A stretch of 38,912 nt of DNA, taken from positions 1 to 38,912 of IMG/VR virus record IMGVR_UViG_3300031576_000746. The stretch is one strand, 5' to 3'. Shown here piece after piece: positions 20,949 through 30,460 of this stretch. Made by a program: the position numbers and the translations under genes. Each line of letters begins with the position of its first letter. The stretch's first letter is position 1. Source of the stretch: a virus. The notes beneath the pieces were generated by a model. It ran no database searches and was not told the origin of the DNA. It was given only the letters and a program-made list of their open reading frames with translations.

Positions 20949-23877
20949 GCTCCTGGGGCGCGCCGCCCTCGAGCTCGTCACCGATCCGGCGAAGCTCCGC
21001 CAGGGCATGGCGGCAGCGCGTGCCGAATCGCTCTCGACCCTCGGGAGCGTCCAGAAGGAGCTGAACTCGATCGGCCGGTCGATGTCGGAGACCGGCTCGC
21101 GGATGACCGTCGGGATCACCGCGCCGGTGCTCGGCATCGGGGCCGCGATCACGAAGATCGGGACCGACTTCGAGACCGTCATGAACCAGGCGGTCGGCCT
21201 CGCCGGCGTCAGCCGTGACGCGATCGGCGGGATCCGGACCGAGATCCTCGCCCTCGGCAAGGAGGTCGGCAAGACCCCGCAGGAGCTCGGCGAGGCCTTC
21301 TACTTCGTGGCGTCGGCCGGCTTCGACGCCGCCGAGGCGATGGACGTCCTGCGGACCGCGGCCACCGCCAGCGCCGCCGGCCTCGGCTCGACCCAGGACG
21401 TCGCGAAGGTCCTGGGGCTCGTCATCAACGCCTACGGCCACGAGAACATCACCGCGGCGCGGGCGGCCGACATCCTCACCGCCGCCGTCCGCGACGGCAC
21501 CGCGGAGGCAGCTGCCTTCGCCGGCGTCCTCGGACGCGTCGTCCCGACCGCCGCGACCCTCGGGGTCAGCTTCGACCAGGTGACCGCGGCGATCGCCGCC
21601 ATGACCCAGTCCGGCCTGTCGGCCGACGAGGCGGCGACGTCGCTCAACCAGGTCATGGTCTCGCTCCTCAAGCCGACCCGCGAGGCCGAGGGGGCGATGG
21701 CCGACATGGGCCTCAGCGCCGAGGGCCTCCGGAAGCAGCTCCGGGAGCAGGGCCTGCTGGCCGTCCTCCGGACGCTCGAGGAGCGCTTCGCCGGCAACGA
21801 CGAGGCGGCGTCGCTCGTGTTCGGCAACGTCCGGGCCCTGCGCGGCGTGCTCTCGCTCCTGGGCCTCGACGCCGAGCAGCTGAACGACATCTTCGCCGAC
21901 ACGATCGACAGCCAGGGCGACCTCGCCCAGGGCTACGCCGACACCGAGGGATCCGCCCGCGAGTTCCAGCGTGCCGAGGCCGAGCTCCACGCCCTGCTGA
22001 TCGAGCTGGCCGAGGACGTCCTGCCGATCGTCGTCGACATGGTCCGGGGCGTGGTGGGCGTCGTGCGCGATGCCGTCGGCTGGTTCAAGCAGCTGCCCCA
22101 GCCGGTCCGCGAGACGATCATCCAGGCCCTCGCCCTCGCGGCCGCGATCGGCCCGGTCCTCGTCGTCCTCGGCGCACTGGTCAGCACCCTCGGCGCGATC
22201 GTCGGCGCGGTGAAGCTGATCGCCCTGACGTGGATCCCGGCCCTCGTCACCGGGTTCGCGAAGCTGGCCCTCACGGGCGTGTTCTTCGTCCAGCTCGGCG
22301 GCGTCGGCGCGGCGGCCCAGGCGGCGGCACTCGGGTTCAAGGCGATGGCTGCCTCGGCCGTGGCCGCCACGCCGCTCCTGCTCGCCCTGGCCGCGGCCCT
22401 CGGTGCCGTGCTCTACGTGTGGGGCGAGGTGTCGGCCGACATCGCGGCCCAGTCGGCCCAGATCGAGCACGACGTGCAGAACACCATCAGCCGCGGGATG
22501 CGCGAGGAGCTCGAGCGGACGAAGGCGGCGCTCGAGCAGGGCCTGCGCGATCTCGACAACCTCGGCGGGAAGGCCTTCAGCGAGGCCGGCGACCCGATCG
22601 TCGGGACCGCGGCCTGGCTCCTGGCCGGCCCGCTCTCGGCCGATGCTCGGCACAGCCTCGAGGCCCAGCTCGCCGCGGTGAACGCGGCCCTGGCGGCCGC
22701 GGCCGCGGAGCAGGACGCGTCGTTCAACCGGTCCTACGACGCCGTCGAATCGAACCGCCTCCGGATCGGCAGCAGCCTGGACGACGCCGCCGGCGACGTT
22801 GGCGACTACGCGGCCGACGTCCAGGCATCGCTCGACGAGACGCTCCAGGCCCAGAAGGACTTCGCCCGCGGGATGCTCGCCTCGATCCAGAAGTTCCGGA
22901 TCGACCTCGAGGGCGCGTTCGGGGCGGCGAAGGACGCCGAGCTCGACATGAACGACACGCTCCTCTCGATCGCCCAGAAGCAGGCCGAGCTCGCCGAGCT
23001 CGATGCCGAGACGAGCGCGAAGATCAAGAACGGGACGAGCGTCCAGAGTCTCGAGTACCGCAACCGCCGCGAGCACATCCTGGCCGAGCTGAGCGAGCTG
23101 AAGCTCCACGCGGCGCTCATCGGCGACGACATGCACAAGCAGGCGGCCCTGACGGCGCTCCTGACCGGCGAGGACATGGCCGAGGGCCTGACGTCGCCGC
23201 TGCCCGAGGTCGTGGCCGCCTACGAATCGCTCCGGGACCAGGCGCTGCTCGCGCTCCTCGACCTGTACCAGAAGGGCGGGCCGGCCGGCGCGGCCGCGGC
23301 GAAGGCGATCGCCGTCCTCTTCGACCCGAAGAACACGACGAGCCCGTTCGCGGGCATGCAGTCGTGGGGCGACGCGAGCGTCGATGCCTGGATCAAGGGC
23401 ATCATCGCCTCGCTCAAGGCCCACGAGGAAGAGGTCCGGATCAGCGTCGGCCGCTACGCCGGCAAGTTCATCGCGCAGTCGCCGCCCGGCCCCGAATCGC
23501 CGCTCCACCTCATCGACGTCTGGGGCGCGAAGACCGGCCAGGCCTGGATCGGCGGGATCGTGGCGGCCATCCGGGGCGGCGTGGGCCAGCTGGCCGCCCC
23601 GCTGGCCGCGATCCGGGATCCATTTCGAGCGATGCAGCTGCCGGCCCTGGCCCTGGCCGCCGGAGCGGCGGGTCCTGGCGTGACCGGCACCACGGGCGGA
23701 TCGCGCCTGGGCCAGGCCGGCGGCGGCGTGTCGATCGGGTCGATCTCGATCGCCGTCGACGCGAAGGGCGCGACGGATCCGGCGGCCGTCGGCGGCGCGG
23801 TCCGCCAGGGCGTCGCGGACGCGATGGCGGACATCCTCCGCGAGCAGAGCCAGCGCTTCGTGGCCGGGAGGACGTGA
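20935..23877 (+). CDS. Tape measure protein
   Basis: A 980-aa protein, by far the longest gene. The N-terminal part (MTVGITAPVLGIGAAITKIG, then VGLAGVSRDAIGG and AAEAMDVLRTAATASAAGL) matches TP901-type tape measure proteins. Hydrophobic segments lie at about residues 395-500 and long helices follow (LEAQLAAVNAALAAAAAEQD). The C-terminus is Gly-rich. At the usual 0.15 nm per residue it would set a tail near 150 nm. It is made with the chaperones that precede it. The stop overlaps the distal tail gene. Confidence 0.9.
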   Translation: MPGRELLGRAALELVTDPAKLRQGMAAARAESLSTLGSVQKELNSIGRSMSETGSRMTVGITAPVLGIGAAITKIGTDFETVMNQAVGLAGVSRDAIGGIRTEILALGKEVGKTPQELGEAFYFVASAGFDAAEAMDVLRTAATASAAGLGSTQDVAKVLGLVINAYGHENITAARAADILTAAVRDGTAEAAAFAGVLGRVVPTAATLGVSFDQVTAAIAAMTQSGLSADEAATSLNQVMVSLLKPTREAEGAMADMGLSAEGLRKQLREQGLLAVLRTLEERFAGNDEAASLVFGNVRALRGVLSLLGLDAEQLNDIFADTIDSQGDLAQGYADTEGSAREFQRAEAELHALLIELAEDVLPIVVDMVRGVVGVVRDAVGWFKQLPQPVRETIIQALALAAAIGPVLVVLGALVSTLGAIVGAVKLIALTWIPALVTGFAKLALTGVFFVQLGGVGAAAQAAALGFKAMAASAVAATPLLLALAAALGAVLYVWGEVSADIAAQSAQIEHDVQNTISRGMREELERTKAALEQGLRDLDNLGGKAFSEAGDPIVGTAAWLLAGPLSADARHSLEAQLAAVNAALAAAAAEQDASFNRSYDAVESNRLRIGSSLDDAAGDVGDYAADVQASLDETLQAQKDFARGMLASIQKFRIDLEGAFGAAKDAELDMNDTLLSIAQKQAELAELDAETSAKIKNGTSVQSLEYRNRREHILAELSELKLHAALIGDDMHKQAALTALLTGEDMAEGLTSPLPEVVAAYESLRDQALLALLDLYQKGGPAGAAAAKAIAVLFDPKNTTSPFAGMQSWGDASVDAWIKGIIASLKAHEEEVRISVGRYAGKFIAQSPPGPESPLHLIDVWGAKTGQAWIGGIVAAIRGGVGQLAAPLAAIRDPFRAMQLPALALAAGAAGPGVTGTTGGSRLGQAGGGVSIGSISIAVDAKGATDPAAVGGAVRQGVADAMADILREQSQRFVAGRT

Positions 23878-24251
23878 TGGACAACTTCGTGTCCCTCGGC
23901 ACGGTCGTCGACGCGATCGACACCGCCTACTCCGGCTTCGCCTTCCCGGCCCGGAAGCGCGTCGTCCCGCTCCTCGGCGACGGCACCTCGGCCACCGGGA
24001 ACAGCGTGCTCATGGAGGGCAGCTTTGGCTACCGCGAGGCGACGCTCACGCTGGCTGCCCTGACCACCGACGAGAAGGACGACCTGGTCGGCTATGACGA
24101 ATCCTCGGCGACGGTGACCTTCACCGACCACGACGGCAACGACCGGGACGTCCGCGTCCTCGAGCTCCGGGCGGCCCTCCGGCCCGGCGGCACGTGGGAG
24201 GCGAGCCTCACGCTCCAGGAGCTGTCCGAGCCCGTCCCGCCGGGATCCTGA
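23877..24251 (+). CDS. Distal tail (Dit-like) or minor tail protein
   Basis: A 124-aa protein; ATG overlaps the tape measure stop (TGATG). Beta-rich with few helices: AFPARKRVVPLLGDG, SFGYREATLTLAALTTDEK, ATVTFTDHDGNDRDVRVLEL, WEASLTLQEL. This resembles the short Dit/gpM-like proteins at the tail tip that link tube and hub. Assigned mainly by position and strand pattern. Confidence 0.55.
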   Translation: MDNFVSLGTVVDAIDTAYSGFAFPARKRVVPLLGDGTSATGNSVLMEGSFGYREATLTLAALTTDEKDDLVGYDESSATVTFTDHDGNDRDVRVLELRAALRPGGTWEASLTLQELSEPVPPGS

Positions 24252-24252
24252 C

Positions 24253-26916
24253 GTGCGAGCGATCACGCCCGAGCTCGAGGCGATCCTGAAGTCGAAGTTC
24301 CTCGCCGGCGCGTCCGGCTTCCGGGGCCGGATCGAGATCTCGTCACAGACGGCGCCGCTGCTGCTCGACACGGGTCAGGCGGCGACCGGCGCGGACGTCG
24401 TGTCGGACAGTTTCGCGCTGCCCTCCGTCGCAGCCTCCGGCGAAGGGATCGAGCTCATCGCGTTCATCCAGACGCGCCCCGGCGGCGCGCTCACCCTACC
24501 CGCCGAGTGGACGACGCTCCTCGACGAAGTCAGCTCGTTCAGCAATCCGGACGGCGAGTTCCGCTACGGGATGCACCAGCGATTCGTGAGCGCCCCGGCT
24601 AGCCCGTACGCGGACGTATTCGAGACGGCAGCCCCGGTCCATTGGCTCGCTGCTCAGCTCGCCTTCCGCCGGAGCGGCTCGGGCCCGGCTCACATCGGGA
24701 GCGCCTACGCGCAGTTCGCCCCGATGGACGACCCGACGCTCTCGTGCTCGTTCGACGACATGCTCCCGGCGACCGAGGGGAGCGTGCTGATCGCGTACTC
24801 GTCCGGGACGACCGGCGCGGGCAGCGGGCTCGTGCAGGAGTTCATCTGGCCGGAAGGCTGGACGGAGATCGCCTACATCGATGCGCCGGGCAACCTCGCG
24901 ACCGGACTCGATGCGGCGAGCGTGGCCTACAAGATCTCGGACGGCACGGAGACCGGAGTCGACGTCCAGCGGATCCAGCACAACGCGATCTCGTCTGTCC
25001 TCTTCCTTTCGGAGCATCACGTCGAACTCGGCGTGGTCCTCGAGCAGCAGGTGCGTCGGATCTCGATCGACAAGGCCCGGAAGATGTCGGCGGCCGCGAT
25101 GACGGTCGAACTCGACAACGCCGACGGCTCCCTGAGCCGCTACCCGTCGCAGGCGGTCGCCATCGAGGGCAACGTCATCAAGGCGTACGAGTGGTACGGC
25201 GACGTCGCGAACGAGGTCCGCACGTTCACGGGCGTCATCGACAAGATCCTTGAGCACGAGGACCCGTCGGCGGATCCGGGCATCATCACGATCACCTGTC
25301 GCGACCGGATGAAGCATCTCCTAGTCGAGAGCTTCTCGGCCGCGGCCCCCCAGGGGGCAGACGAGGACGGCGCCGTCCGGACGACGGCGAACGGGGTCTT
25401 CCTCAACATGGAGGTCTCCGACATCGTCGGGGTCATCCTCGACATGGCCGGGATCGCATCGACCGACCGGGCCATCAGCCCGACGTCCTACATGGTCGAC
25501 GAGTACGTCCTGCCCGACGGCATCAGCTGGGCCGAGGCGATCCTCGGGATCAACCGGCTCACCGACCTCGTGGGCTACGAGCTGTGGGCCGACGAGGACG
25601 GCATCATCCGGTTCGCCCCGTCCGGGCTCGGCGGCGGCGACACCGAGGTGCCCGACGAGCCCTCGTACACCTACCGGGTCGGCGAGGACCTGACCGAGCT
25701 CGACCTCGCCGGAGACGACTACGACCTCGCGACCCGAGTCAAGGTCCGAGGCCCGCTCACGACGAACAAGCCGGCCTGGGCCGAGACCTGGCACACGAAC
25801 GCGATCGCGCTGCCCGTGGGCCTGTTCTACGACGCCGCGGATCCGACGCACCTCTACGTGCTCGACCGCTCGACGAAGAAGCTCTACAAGCTCCTGCAGT
25901 CCGATCGCTCGATCGTCAGCTCCGTCACGCTCACCGGGATCACCCACCCGCTCGGCGTCTCGGGCGACCCGTCCGACGGCGCGATCTACTGGATCCTCGA
26001 GGCCCCCTGGAAATACACGGGCTCGACGACCGGCAACAAGATCCACAAGGTTCGGCGGTCCGACCAGGCGATCCTCGCCACCTACAACATCGCCAACGGC
26101 CGCTGGACCTCGATCAAGGTCTCGGCGAGCTTCATTTGGCTGGCCAACTGGGACACCGACAAGATCCACAAGCACTCGAAGGCCGACGGCTCGAGCATCG
26201 CTTCCTACACCGTCACCTTCGAGGCGGTCGCCCAGACGAACCCGACCGGGATCGCGGTCGACGGCACGACGCTCCTGACGTTCTTCTACGGCATGTCGGG
26301 CGGGAACCGCTTCCTCCTCGTCGACGAGAGCGACCCGACGACGGTGGATCCGACCAACGCGCTCGGGGTGGGGTCGGGCGTCATCAGCACCGCCGGCACG
26401 AACATCCTCGGCGGCGAGATGGACACGACGACGCATGCCGACCTGTACGCCTGCAGCGACGACCTCGGCCTGGTCTGGAAGTTCGCCCTCGTCGAGCCGG
26501 TGGACGAGACCGTGGCCGTCGTCGTCGCCGACGTCGAGCTCGAGGACGAGCTCGGGGCCGCGGCCCTCATCGGCGACCGGACCCACGACCTCACCCACGA
26601 CGCCAATCCGCCCCACCCCTACGAGATCCGGCGCCTGACGTTCGACCTCAAGGTCATCACCTCGATCGCCCAGGCGACCGAATCGGCGACCCGCCTGCTC
26701 GCCCGCTACTCGCAGCGGCGGGTGACGCTCGACGTCGGGACGATCGGCAACCCGGCCCAGCAGCTCCGCGACATGGTCGCGATCGACGATCCGGTCGCGT
26801 CGATCGACGAGGCCGAGCGCGAGTGGATGGTCGACACCCTCCGGACCGAGCTCGACGCCGAGGCCGGGACGTTCCTGGCCGTCATGGCCCTCCTGCCCTG
26901 GGAGGCCGCGTACTGA
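24253..26916 (+). CDS. Tail hub/baseplate protein with two inserted domains
   Basis: An 887-aa protein, GTG start. The hub core is split: N-terminus (TPELEAILKSKFLAG), a middle core at about 250-500 (VRRISIDKARKMSAAAMTVE, VRTFTGVIDKILEHED, ILGINRLTDLVGYELW, TRVKVRGPL) and a C-terminal core from about 755 (YEIRRLTFDLKVITS, WMVDTLRTELD). Inserted at about 36-248 is a beta-sandwich-like repeat (GIELIAFIQTRPGGALTLP with W and Y spacing, again at SVLIAYSSGTTG), and at about 516-750 a propeller-like series (THLYVLDRSTKKLYKLLQ, NKIHKVRRSDQAI, TDKIHKHSKADGS). Such insertions often bind host glycans. Codon use in the first insert is more mixed than in the core. Confidence 0.75.
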   Translation: MRAITPELEAILKSKFLAGASGFRGRIEISSQTAPLLLDTGQAATGADVVSDSFALPSVAASGEGIELIAFIQTRPGGALTLPAEWTTLLDEVSSFSNPDGEFRYGMHQRFVSAPASPYADVFETAAPVHWLAAQLAFRRSGSGPAHIGSAYAQFAPMDDPTLSCSFDDMLPATEGSVLIAYSSGTTGAGSGLVQEFIWPEGWTEIAYIDAPGNLATGLDAASVAYKISDGTETGVDVQRIQHNAISSVLFLSEHHVELGVVLEQQVRRISIDKARKMSAAAMTVELDNADGSLSRYPSQAVAIEGNVIKAYEWYGDVANEVRTFTGVIDKILEHEDPSADPGIITITCRDRMKHLLVESFSAAAPQGADEDGAVRTTANGVFLNMEVSDIVGVILDMAGIASTDRAISPTSYMVDEYVLPDGISWAEAILGINRLTDLVGYELWADEDGIIRFAPSGLGGGDTEVPDEPSYTYRVGEDLTELDLAGDDYDLATRVKVRGPLTTNKPAWAETWHTNAIALPVGLFYDAADPTHLYVLDRSTKKLYKLLQSDRSIVSSVTLTGITHPLGVSGDPSDGAIYWILEAPWKYTGSTTGNKIHKVRRSDQAILATYNIANGRWTSIKVSASFIWLANWDTDKIHKHSKADGSSIASYTVTFEAVAQTNPTGIAVDGTTLLTFFYGMSGGNRFLLVDESDPTTVDPTNALGVGSGVISTAGTNILGGEMDTTTHADLYACSDDLGLVWKFALVEPVDETVAVVVADVELEDELGAAALIGDRTHDLTHDANPPHPYEIRRLTFDLKVITSIAQATESATRLLARYSQRRVTLDVGTIGNPAQQLRDMVAIDDPVASIDEAEREWMVDTLRTELDAEAGTFLAVMALLPWEAAY

Positions 26917-27302
26917 TGGCCCGCTCGGGCAGCGTCCGCAACTACGCGATCGAGTTCGTCGGCGCCCGCCGTAGTGCCGGCGGCTCGACCGTGGGTGGTG
27001 GCAACGCCATTCTCGAGACCGGCCAGCACGCCCACGACGGGACCGAGCACACGGGACTGCTCCCGCTCGAGCGGATCTCGACGGCCGAGCTCGACGACAC
27101 GCTCGTTGCCGCGCCCGACGGCGCCGGCGGGATCGCGTTCCGGGCGGAGACGGGCGGCATCGACCCGTTCGTCCCCTACTTCATCGACGCCGGCGAGACC
27201 TTCACCGTGCCCGAGTTCAAGCAGGCCCTCTTCGCCATGACGATCGAGGTCGACCCCGGCGGGACGCTGGCCGTCGACGGCTTCCTCCTGGAGGTGGACT
27301 AG
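26916..27302 (+). CDS. Minor tail protein
   Basis: A 128-aa protein; ATG overlaps the hub stop. It has a Gly-rich start with HAHDGTEHTGLLPL, common in fibre-linking proteins, then a beta-like C-terminal half (ETFTVPEFKQALFAMTIEVD, GTLAVDGFLLEVD). Directly followed by the fibre gene. Probably a baseplate or fibre-attachment piece. Confidence 0.55.
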   Translation: MARSGSVRNYAIEFVGARRSAGGSTVGGGNAILETGQHAHDGTEHTGLLPLERISTAELDDTLVAAPDGAGGIAFRAETGGIDPFVPYFIDAGETFTVPEFKQALFAMTIEVDPGGTLAVDGFLLEVD

Positions 27303-28337
27303 ATGAGCGCGATCCAGCTGACCGAGGTCGACGATGCGACCATCCCGGCGCCCGCGGCGGGCAAGATCCGGGTGTTCGCGGACGACGTGCTCCACGAGCC
27401 CGCCTACAAGGGCTCCGACGACGTCACGCACCCGCTCGTCGGGGCCGCCGGCACGCCAGGCGCCGACGGGGCCGATGGTGCCGACGCGCCGCCGCTGACG
27501 TCGTTCGACGCCGGCGCGTCGGGCGCCGCGCTCGAGCTCGACCTCGCCGACGGCGACGTCCAGACCGTGGACCTGACCGCGAACGCGGCGATGACGTTCA
27601 CCGGCTGGCCGGCTGCGCCCGATGTCGGGATCGTGGTCGTTTGGTTCATCCAGCCCGGCGCAGGCGGACCGTTCGCCCCGACATTCGCTGCCGCAGTCGA
27701 CTGGGGACAGGCTGGCGAGCCCGTCTGGTCGACCGATCCGGACGCGGTCGACATCATCAAGTTCCAGTCGATCGACGCTGGCACTCGCATCGTCGCGACG
27801 GTCGACGGGCGACAGGGCCCGGCCGGTGTCGACGGCGCCGATGGCGCAGACGGGCTGGGCGTGCCCGCTGGCGGTACGACCGGGCAGGTGCTTGCGAAGG
27901 CCTCGAACGCCGACAACGACACGGAGTGGGCCGACCCCACCACCCCTACCCCGCTGGCCTGGGACGTGGACACGGTCGACACGGACGAGAGCACCTCGAG
28001 CGGCTCGTTCGGTGACCTCGCCACGGCTGGCCCGGCCGTCACGCTCACCGTGAACACGAAGGTCCGGGTGACCGTCTCGTGTGGCGCCTACAGCGGAGCC
28101 ACGATGGCCGCCGCGATGTGCGTGGCGGTGTCGGGTGCGAACACGATCGCGGCGGCCTTCGGCAAGGGTGTGGAGCTGTGGGTCACCGGCAGCGACAACA
28201 CCATCGCCGGGACACGGGTCACGGTGCTCGAGGGCCTGACGCCGGGTTCGACGACCTTCACCGCGAAGTACGCCCGCTATCCCTCCGGCACGGCCAACTT
28301 CCGCTTCCGGCAGATCCTCGTCGAGTGCCTGGACTGA
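27303..28337 (+). CDS. Tail fibre protein with short collagen-like segments
   Basis: A 344-aa protein, ATG right after the TAG of the previous gene. An N-terminal attachment part (VDDATIPAPAAGKIRVFADD) leads into a short Gly-X-Y piece ([14 protein letters not shown]). A beta domain follows, a second piece (GPAGVDGADGADGLG), then GGTTGQVLAKASNADNDTEW, a phrase typical of tail fibres, and a C-terminal beta-sandwich (VRVTVSCGAYSGATMAAAMC ... ANFRFRQILVECLD). Likely trimeric and receptor-facing. Confidence 0.72.
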   Translation: MSAIQLTEVDDATIPAPAAGKIRVFADDVLHEPAYKGSDDVTHPLVGAAGTPGADGADGADAPPLTSFDAGASGAALELDLADGDVQTVDLTANAAMTFTGWPAAPDVGIVVVWFIQPGAGGPFAPTFAAAVDWGQAGEPVWSTDPDAVDIIKFQSIDAGTRIVATVDGRQGPAGVDGADGADGLGVPAGGTTGQVLAKASNADNDTEWADPTTPTPLAWDVDTVDTDESTSSGSFGDLATAGPAVTLTVNTKVRVTVSCGAYSGATMAAAMCVAVSGANTIAAAFGKGVELWVTGSDNTIAGTRVTVLEGLTPGSTTFTAKYARYPSGTANFRFRQILVECLD

Positions 28338-28341
28338 CGCC

Positions 28342-29610
28342 GTGACCGCCGTCCGCGCTCTCTTCGGACCGACCGGCAAGCTCCTCCGCGCCGAGACGAC
28401 AGTCGCGCTCACCGCCGCCCCCGAGGGCGCCTGGCCGTGGGGCAACGCCCACCACTTCGGCGACCACACCTACGTCGGCTTTACGAACAACGCCGGCGGT
28501 GTGTCGCTCGCGATCGTGCCCGACGCGGATCCGGATTCGGTCACGATCTCCGACCTCGAGGCCGACGGATTCTGGTCTCCTGCGGACCAGCACAACGCGC
28601 CGGCGCTCTGGCAGCGGTCCGACGGCCGGCTCCTCGCGATCCATGTCGGGCACCAGTCGACGCACGTCTACCAGCGGGTCACGGTGAATACGCTCGGAGC
28701 CGACCCGCTCATCGCCGGCGGCTGGGCGGCCCGTACCGACCTGGACTCGCAGCTCGGCGGGAACACGTACACCTACCCCGACCTCCACCCGTTCGGGGCG
28801 GCCGGCGGCGTCCTCCTGTTCCTCCGGAACGACAACGCCGGCACGAGCTACTGGTCGATCGCGACCTCGAGCGACGACGGCGCCTCCTGGAGCGCGCTCA
28901 CGACCCTGTTCTCCGGCGTCAGGGCCTACGGCCGCAGCCATCGCTCGAGCTCGACCCGGCTCGACGTCCTGGCGATCAACGGCAGCTATGCGGAGGACTT
29001 CGCGGACCTGTTCCACTTCTATGTCGAGAGTGGGTCGCCGTTCAAGACGGACGGCACCGCGATCGGCGGCGGGTTCCCTGTCGCGTTCGCGAACATGACC
29101 CAGGTCTACGACGGCGCATCCGCCGGCGTCCGGGCCCCCGCGGACATCAAGAAGGTGGGCGACGACCTGGCGGCTGTCTGGTTCGTCCAGACCGGCACCC
29201 CCTCCGGGCACATCGGGGAGGACGAGGACTACCTCTACGGACGCTCGAACGCCGGCGGCGCGTGGGCCGTGTCAACCGTGGCGGCGGACATCGGGGCACT
29301 CACCTTCGAGTTCACGGAGGGCGGCCTCGTCATCGACCCGCTCAACCTCGCCCGGCTCCTCGTCTCGCGGCGCGAAGTGTCCGACCTCGGCTCACCCTTC
29401 CGGATGTTCGATGTCAAGAGCCCCGACGACGGCGCGACCTGGCCGGCCGGGATCCCCATCTCCGTCGATGATGGCGAGGCGGCGATGTACCCGGCGATGG
29501 TCCGCGGCGCGCCCGATCCCGCGGCGGTCCGGGGGGTCTGGCTCCAGGGGCCGACCTACACGAGCCAGAATGACTTCTCGACCGGGATCCGGGCGACGGG
29601 TCGGCGCTAG
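28342..29610 (+). CDS. BNR/Asp-box beta-propeller tail protein, possible depolymerase
   Basis: A 422-aa protein, GTG start. Two Asp boxes are visible: SSDDGASW (176-183) and SPDDGATW (360-367). The phrase DQHNAPALWQRSDGRLLAI followed by HVGHQSTHVYQRV (residues 82-113) matches the start of BNR_4 propellers as I recall them, a group that includes polysaccharide lyases and sialidase-like proteins. At the end of the tail module it is probably the receptor-binding protein or an enzyme that cuts a host surface polysaccharide. His and Tyr in the first blade are candidates for catalysis. The stop shares CTAG with the convergent epimerase-like gene. Confidence 0.68.
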   Translation: MTAVRALFGPTGKLLRAETTVALTAAPEGAWPWGNAHHFGDHTYVGFTNNAGGVSLAIVPDADPDSVTISDLEADGFWSPADQHNAPALWQRSDGRLLAIHVGHQSTHVYQRVTVNTLGADPLIAGGWAARTDLDSQLGGNTYTYPDLHPFGAAGGVLLFLRNDNAGTSYWSIATSSDDGASWSALTTLFSGVRAYGRSHRSSSTRLDVLAINGSYAEDFADLFHFYVESGSPFKTDGTAIGGGFPVAFANMTQVYDGASAGVRAPADIKKVGDDLAAVWFVQTGTPSGHIGEDEDYLYGRSNAGGAWAVSTVAADIGALTFEFTEGGLVIDPLNLARLLVSRREVSDLGSPFRMFDVKSPDDGATWPAGIPISVDDGEAAMYPAMVRGAPDPAAVRGVWLQGPTYTSQNDFSTGIRATGRR

Positions 29611-30458
29611 CGCCAGTCGTACTCGAACGCCGCGCCCATCTCGGCGAAGCACGGGTCGCCCGTCATGGCGGCGAGGGTGGCCATTTGGGAACGGTAGACC
29701 GCGACGTACGACGGGCCGATCTCGCTCCGATGTTCGAGGTCGTACCACGGCATCCGGCCCGGTTGGCGGAAGTGCCCCAGGTCGGCCCGGATCGCGCCCA
29801 GGGCGGAGACCAGGGCAGCGCGCACCGCCTCCGACCTGGTCGCGGCCCACTCGTCGTACAGGCCGTATGCCGCGAAGATCGCGCCGTTGAGGACGGGGTC
29901 CGGCGGGTCGTCGGGATACTCCTCGAGCCACAGCCCCGTTGCGGTCATGCGTGCGACCGGCGACGGGCCGAGGAGGGCCGGCAGGAGCCGCTCGGCCATC
30001 TGGCGATCGCCGAGCCGGACCGCGAGCGAGAGCGCCTGGCCCTGATCCATGGCCGAGTACCAGGGTGCGGCGAGCGTGTAGCCGCCGCCGGCGAAGTCGA
30101 AGCCGTACGGCAGGAGCGTGAAGCCGTCGACGTCGACCGTGGCCGCCTCTAGGAGCTCGAGCATCGCGCTGGCCTCCTCGGTCCGCCCCCAGGCGAGGAA
30201 CGTCAGGCCCGTCTGGGCGGTCGATCCCGGGTGGAGGGTGCCGTCGACCACGATCGGGTTCGGATGGGCCTCGCGGACGGCGTAGGGGTCGCCCGTGGGT
30301 AGCTCGCGCACGTCGAGCTCGACCCCCCGGTCGCAGGCCGGCGTCGCCGGCGCCAGGGCGGCTCGGACCAGTGGCTGGACCTGCGAGACCCCGACGATCG
30401 CGCCGACGGTGACCCACGCGACGATGGCCGCGAGCTGCGTGCCACGTGGCCTGGCCAC
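29607..30458 (-). CDS. Membrane-anchored D-glucuronyl C5-epimerase-like protein
   Basis: A 283-aa protein on the opposite strand, GTG start (CAC at 30456-30458) two bases after the stop of the small membrane gene. An N-terminal span (about residues 8-30) suggests an anchor with the domain outside the membrane. The rest follows the C-terminal domain of glucuronyl C5-epimerases: PWYSAMDQGQALSLAVR (132-148), LWLEEYPDDPP (176-186), VLNGAIFAAYGLYDEW (189-204) and WYDLEHR (238-244). Tyr181 and Tyr239 match positions of family catalytic tyrosines as I recall. The third motif, YHxxH in many members, is VYRSQ (254-258), so activity is uncertain. The family turns D-glucuronate into L-iduronate in polymers. 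A role in altering the host surface glycan is inference. Confidence 0.7.
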   Translation of the reverse strand: MARPRGTQLAAIVAWVTVGAIVGVSQVQPLVRAALAPATPACDRGVELDVRELPTGDPYAVREAHPNPIVVDGTLHPGSTAQTGLTFLAWGRTEEASAMLELLEAATVDVDGFTLLPYGFDFAGGGYTLAAPWYSAMDQGQALSLAVRLGDRQMAERLLPALLGPSPVARMTATGLWLEEYPDDPPDPVLNGAIFAAYGLYDEWAATRSEAVRAALVSALGAIRADLGHFRQPGRMPWYDLEHRSEIGPSYVAVYRSQMATLAAMTGDPCFAEMGAAFEYDWR

Positions 30459-30460
30459 CC

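Noticed and set aside
20917-23508. 863-aa open frame on the - strand across the tape measure gene
   Set aside because: It mirrors the codons of the tape measure gene; the high GC at third positions keeps this antisense frame open. Its protein is low-complexity and has no start signal.
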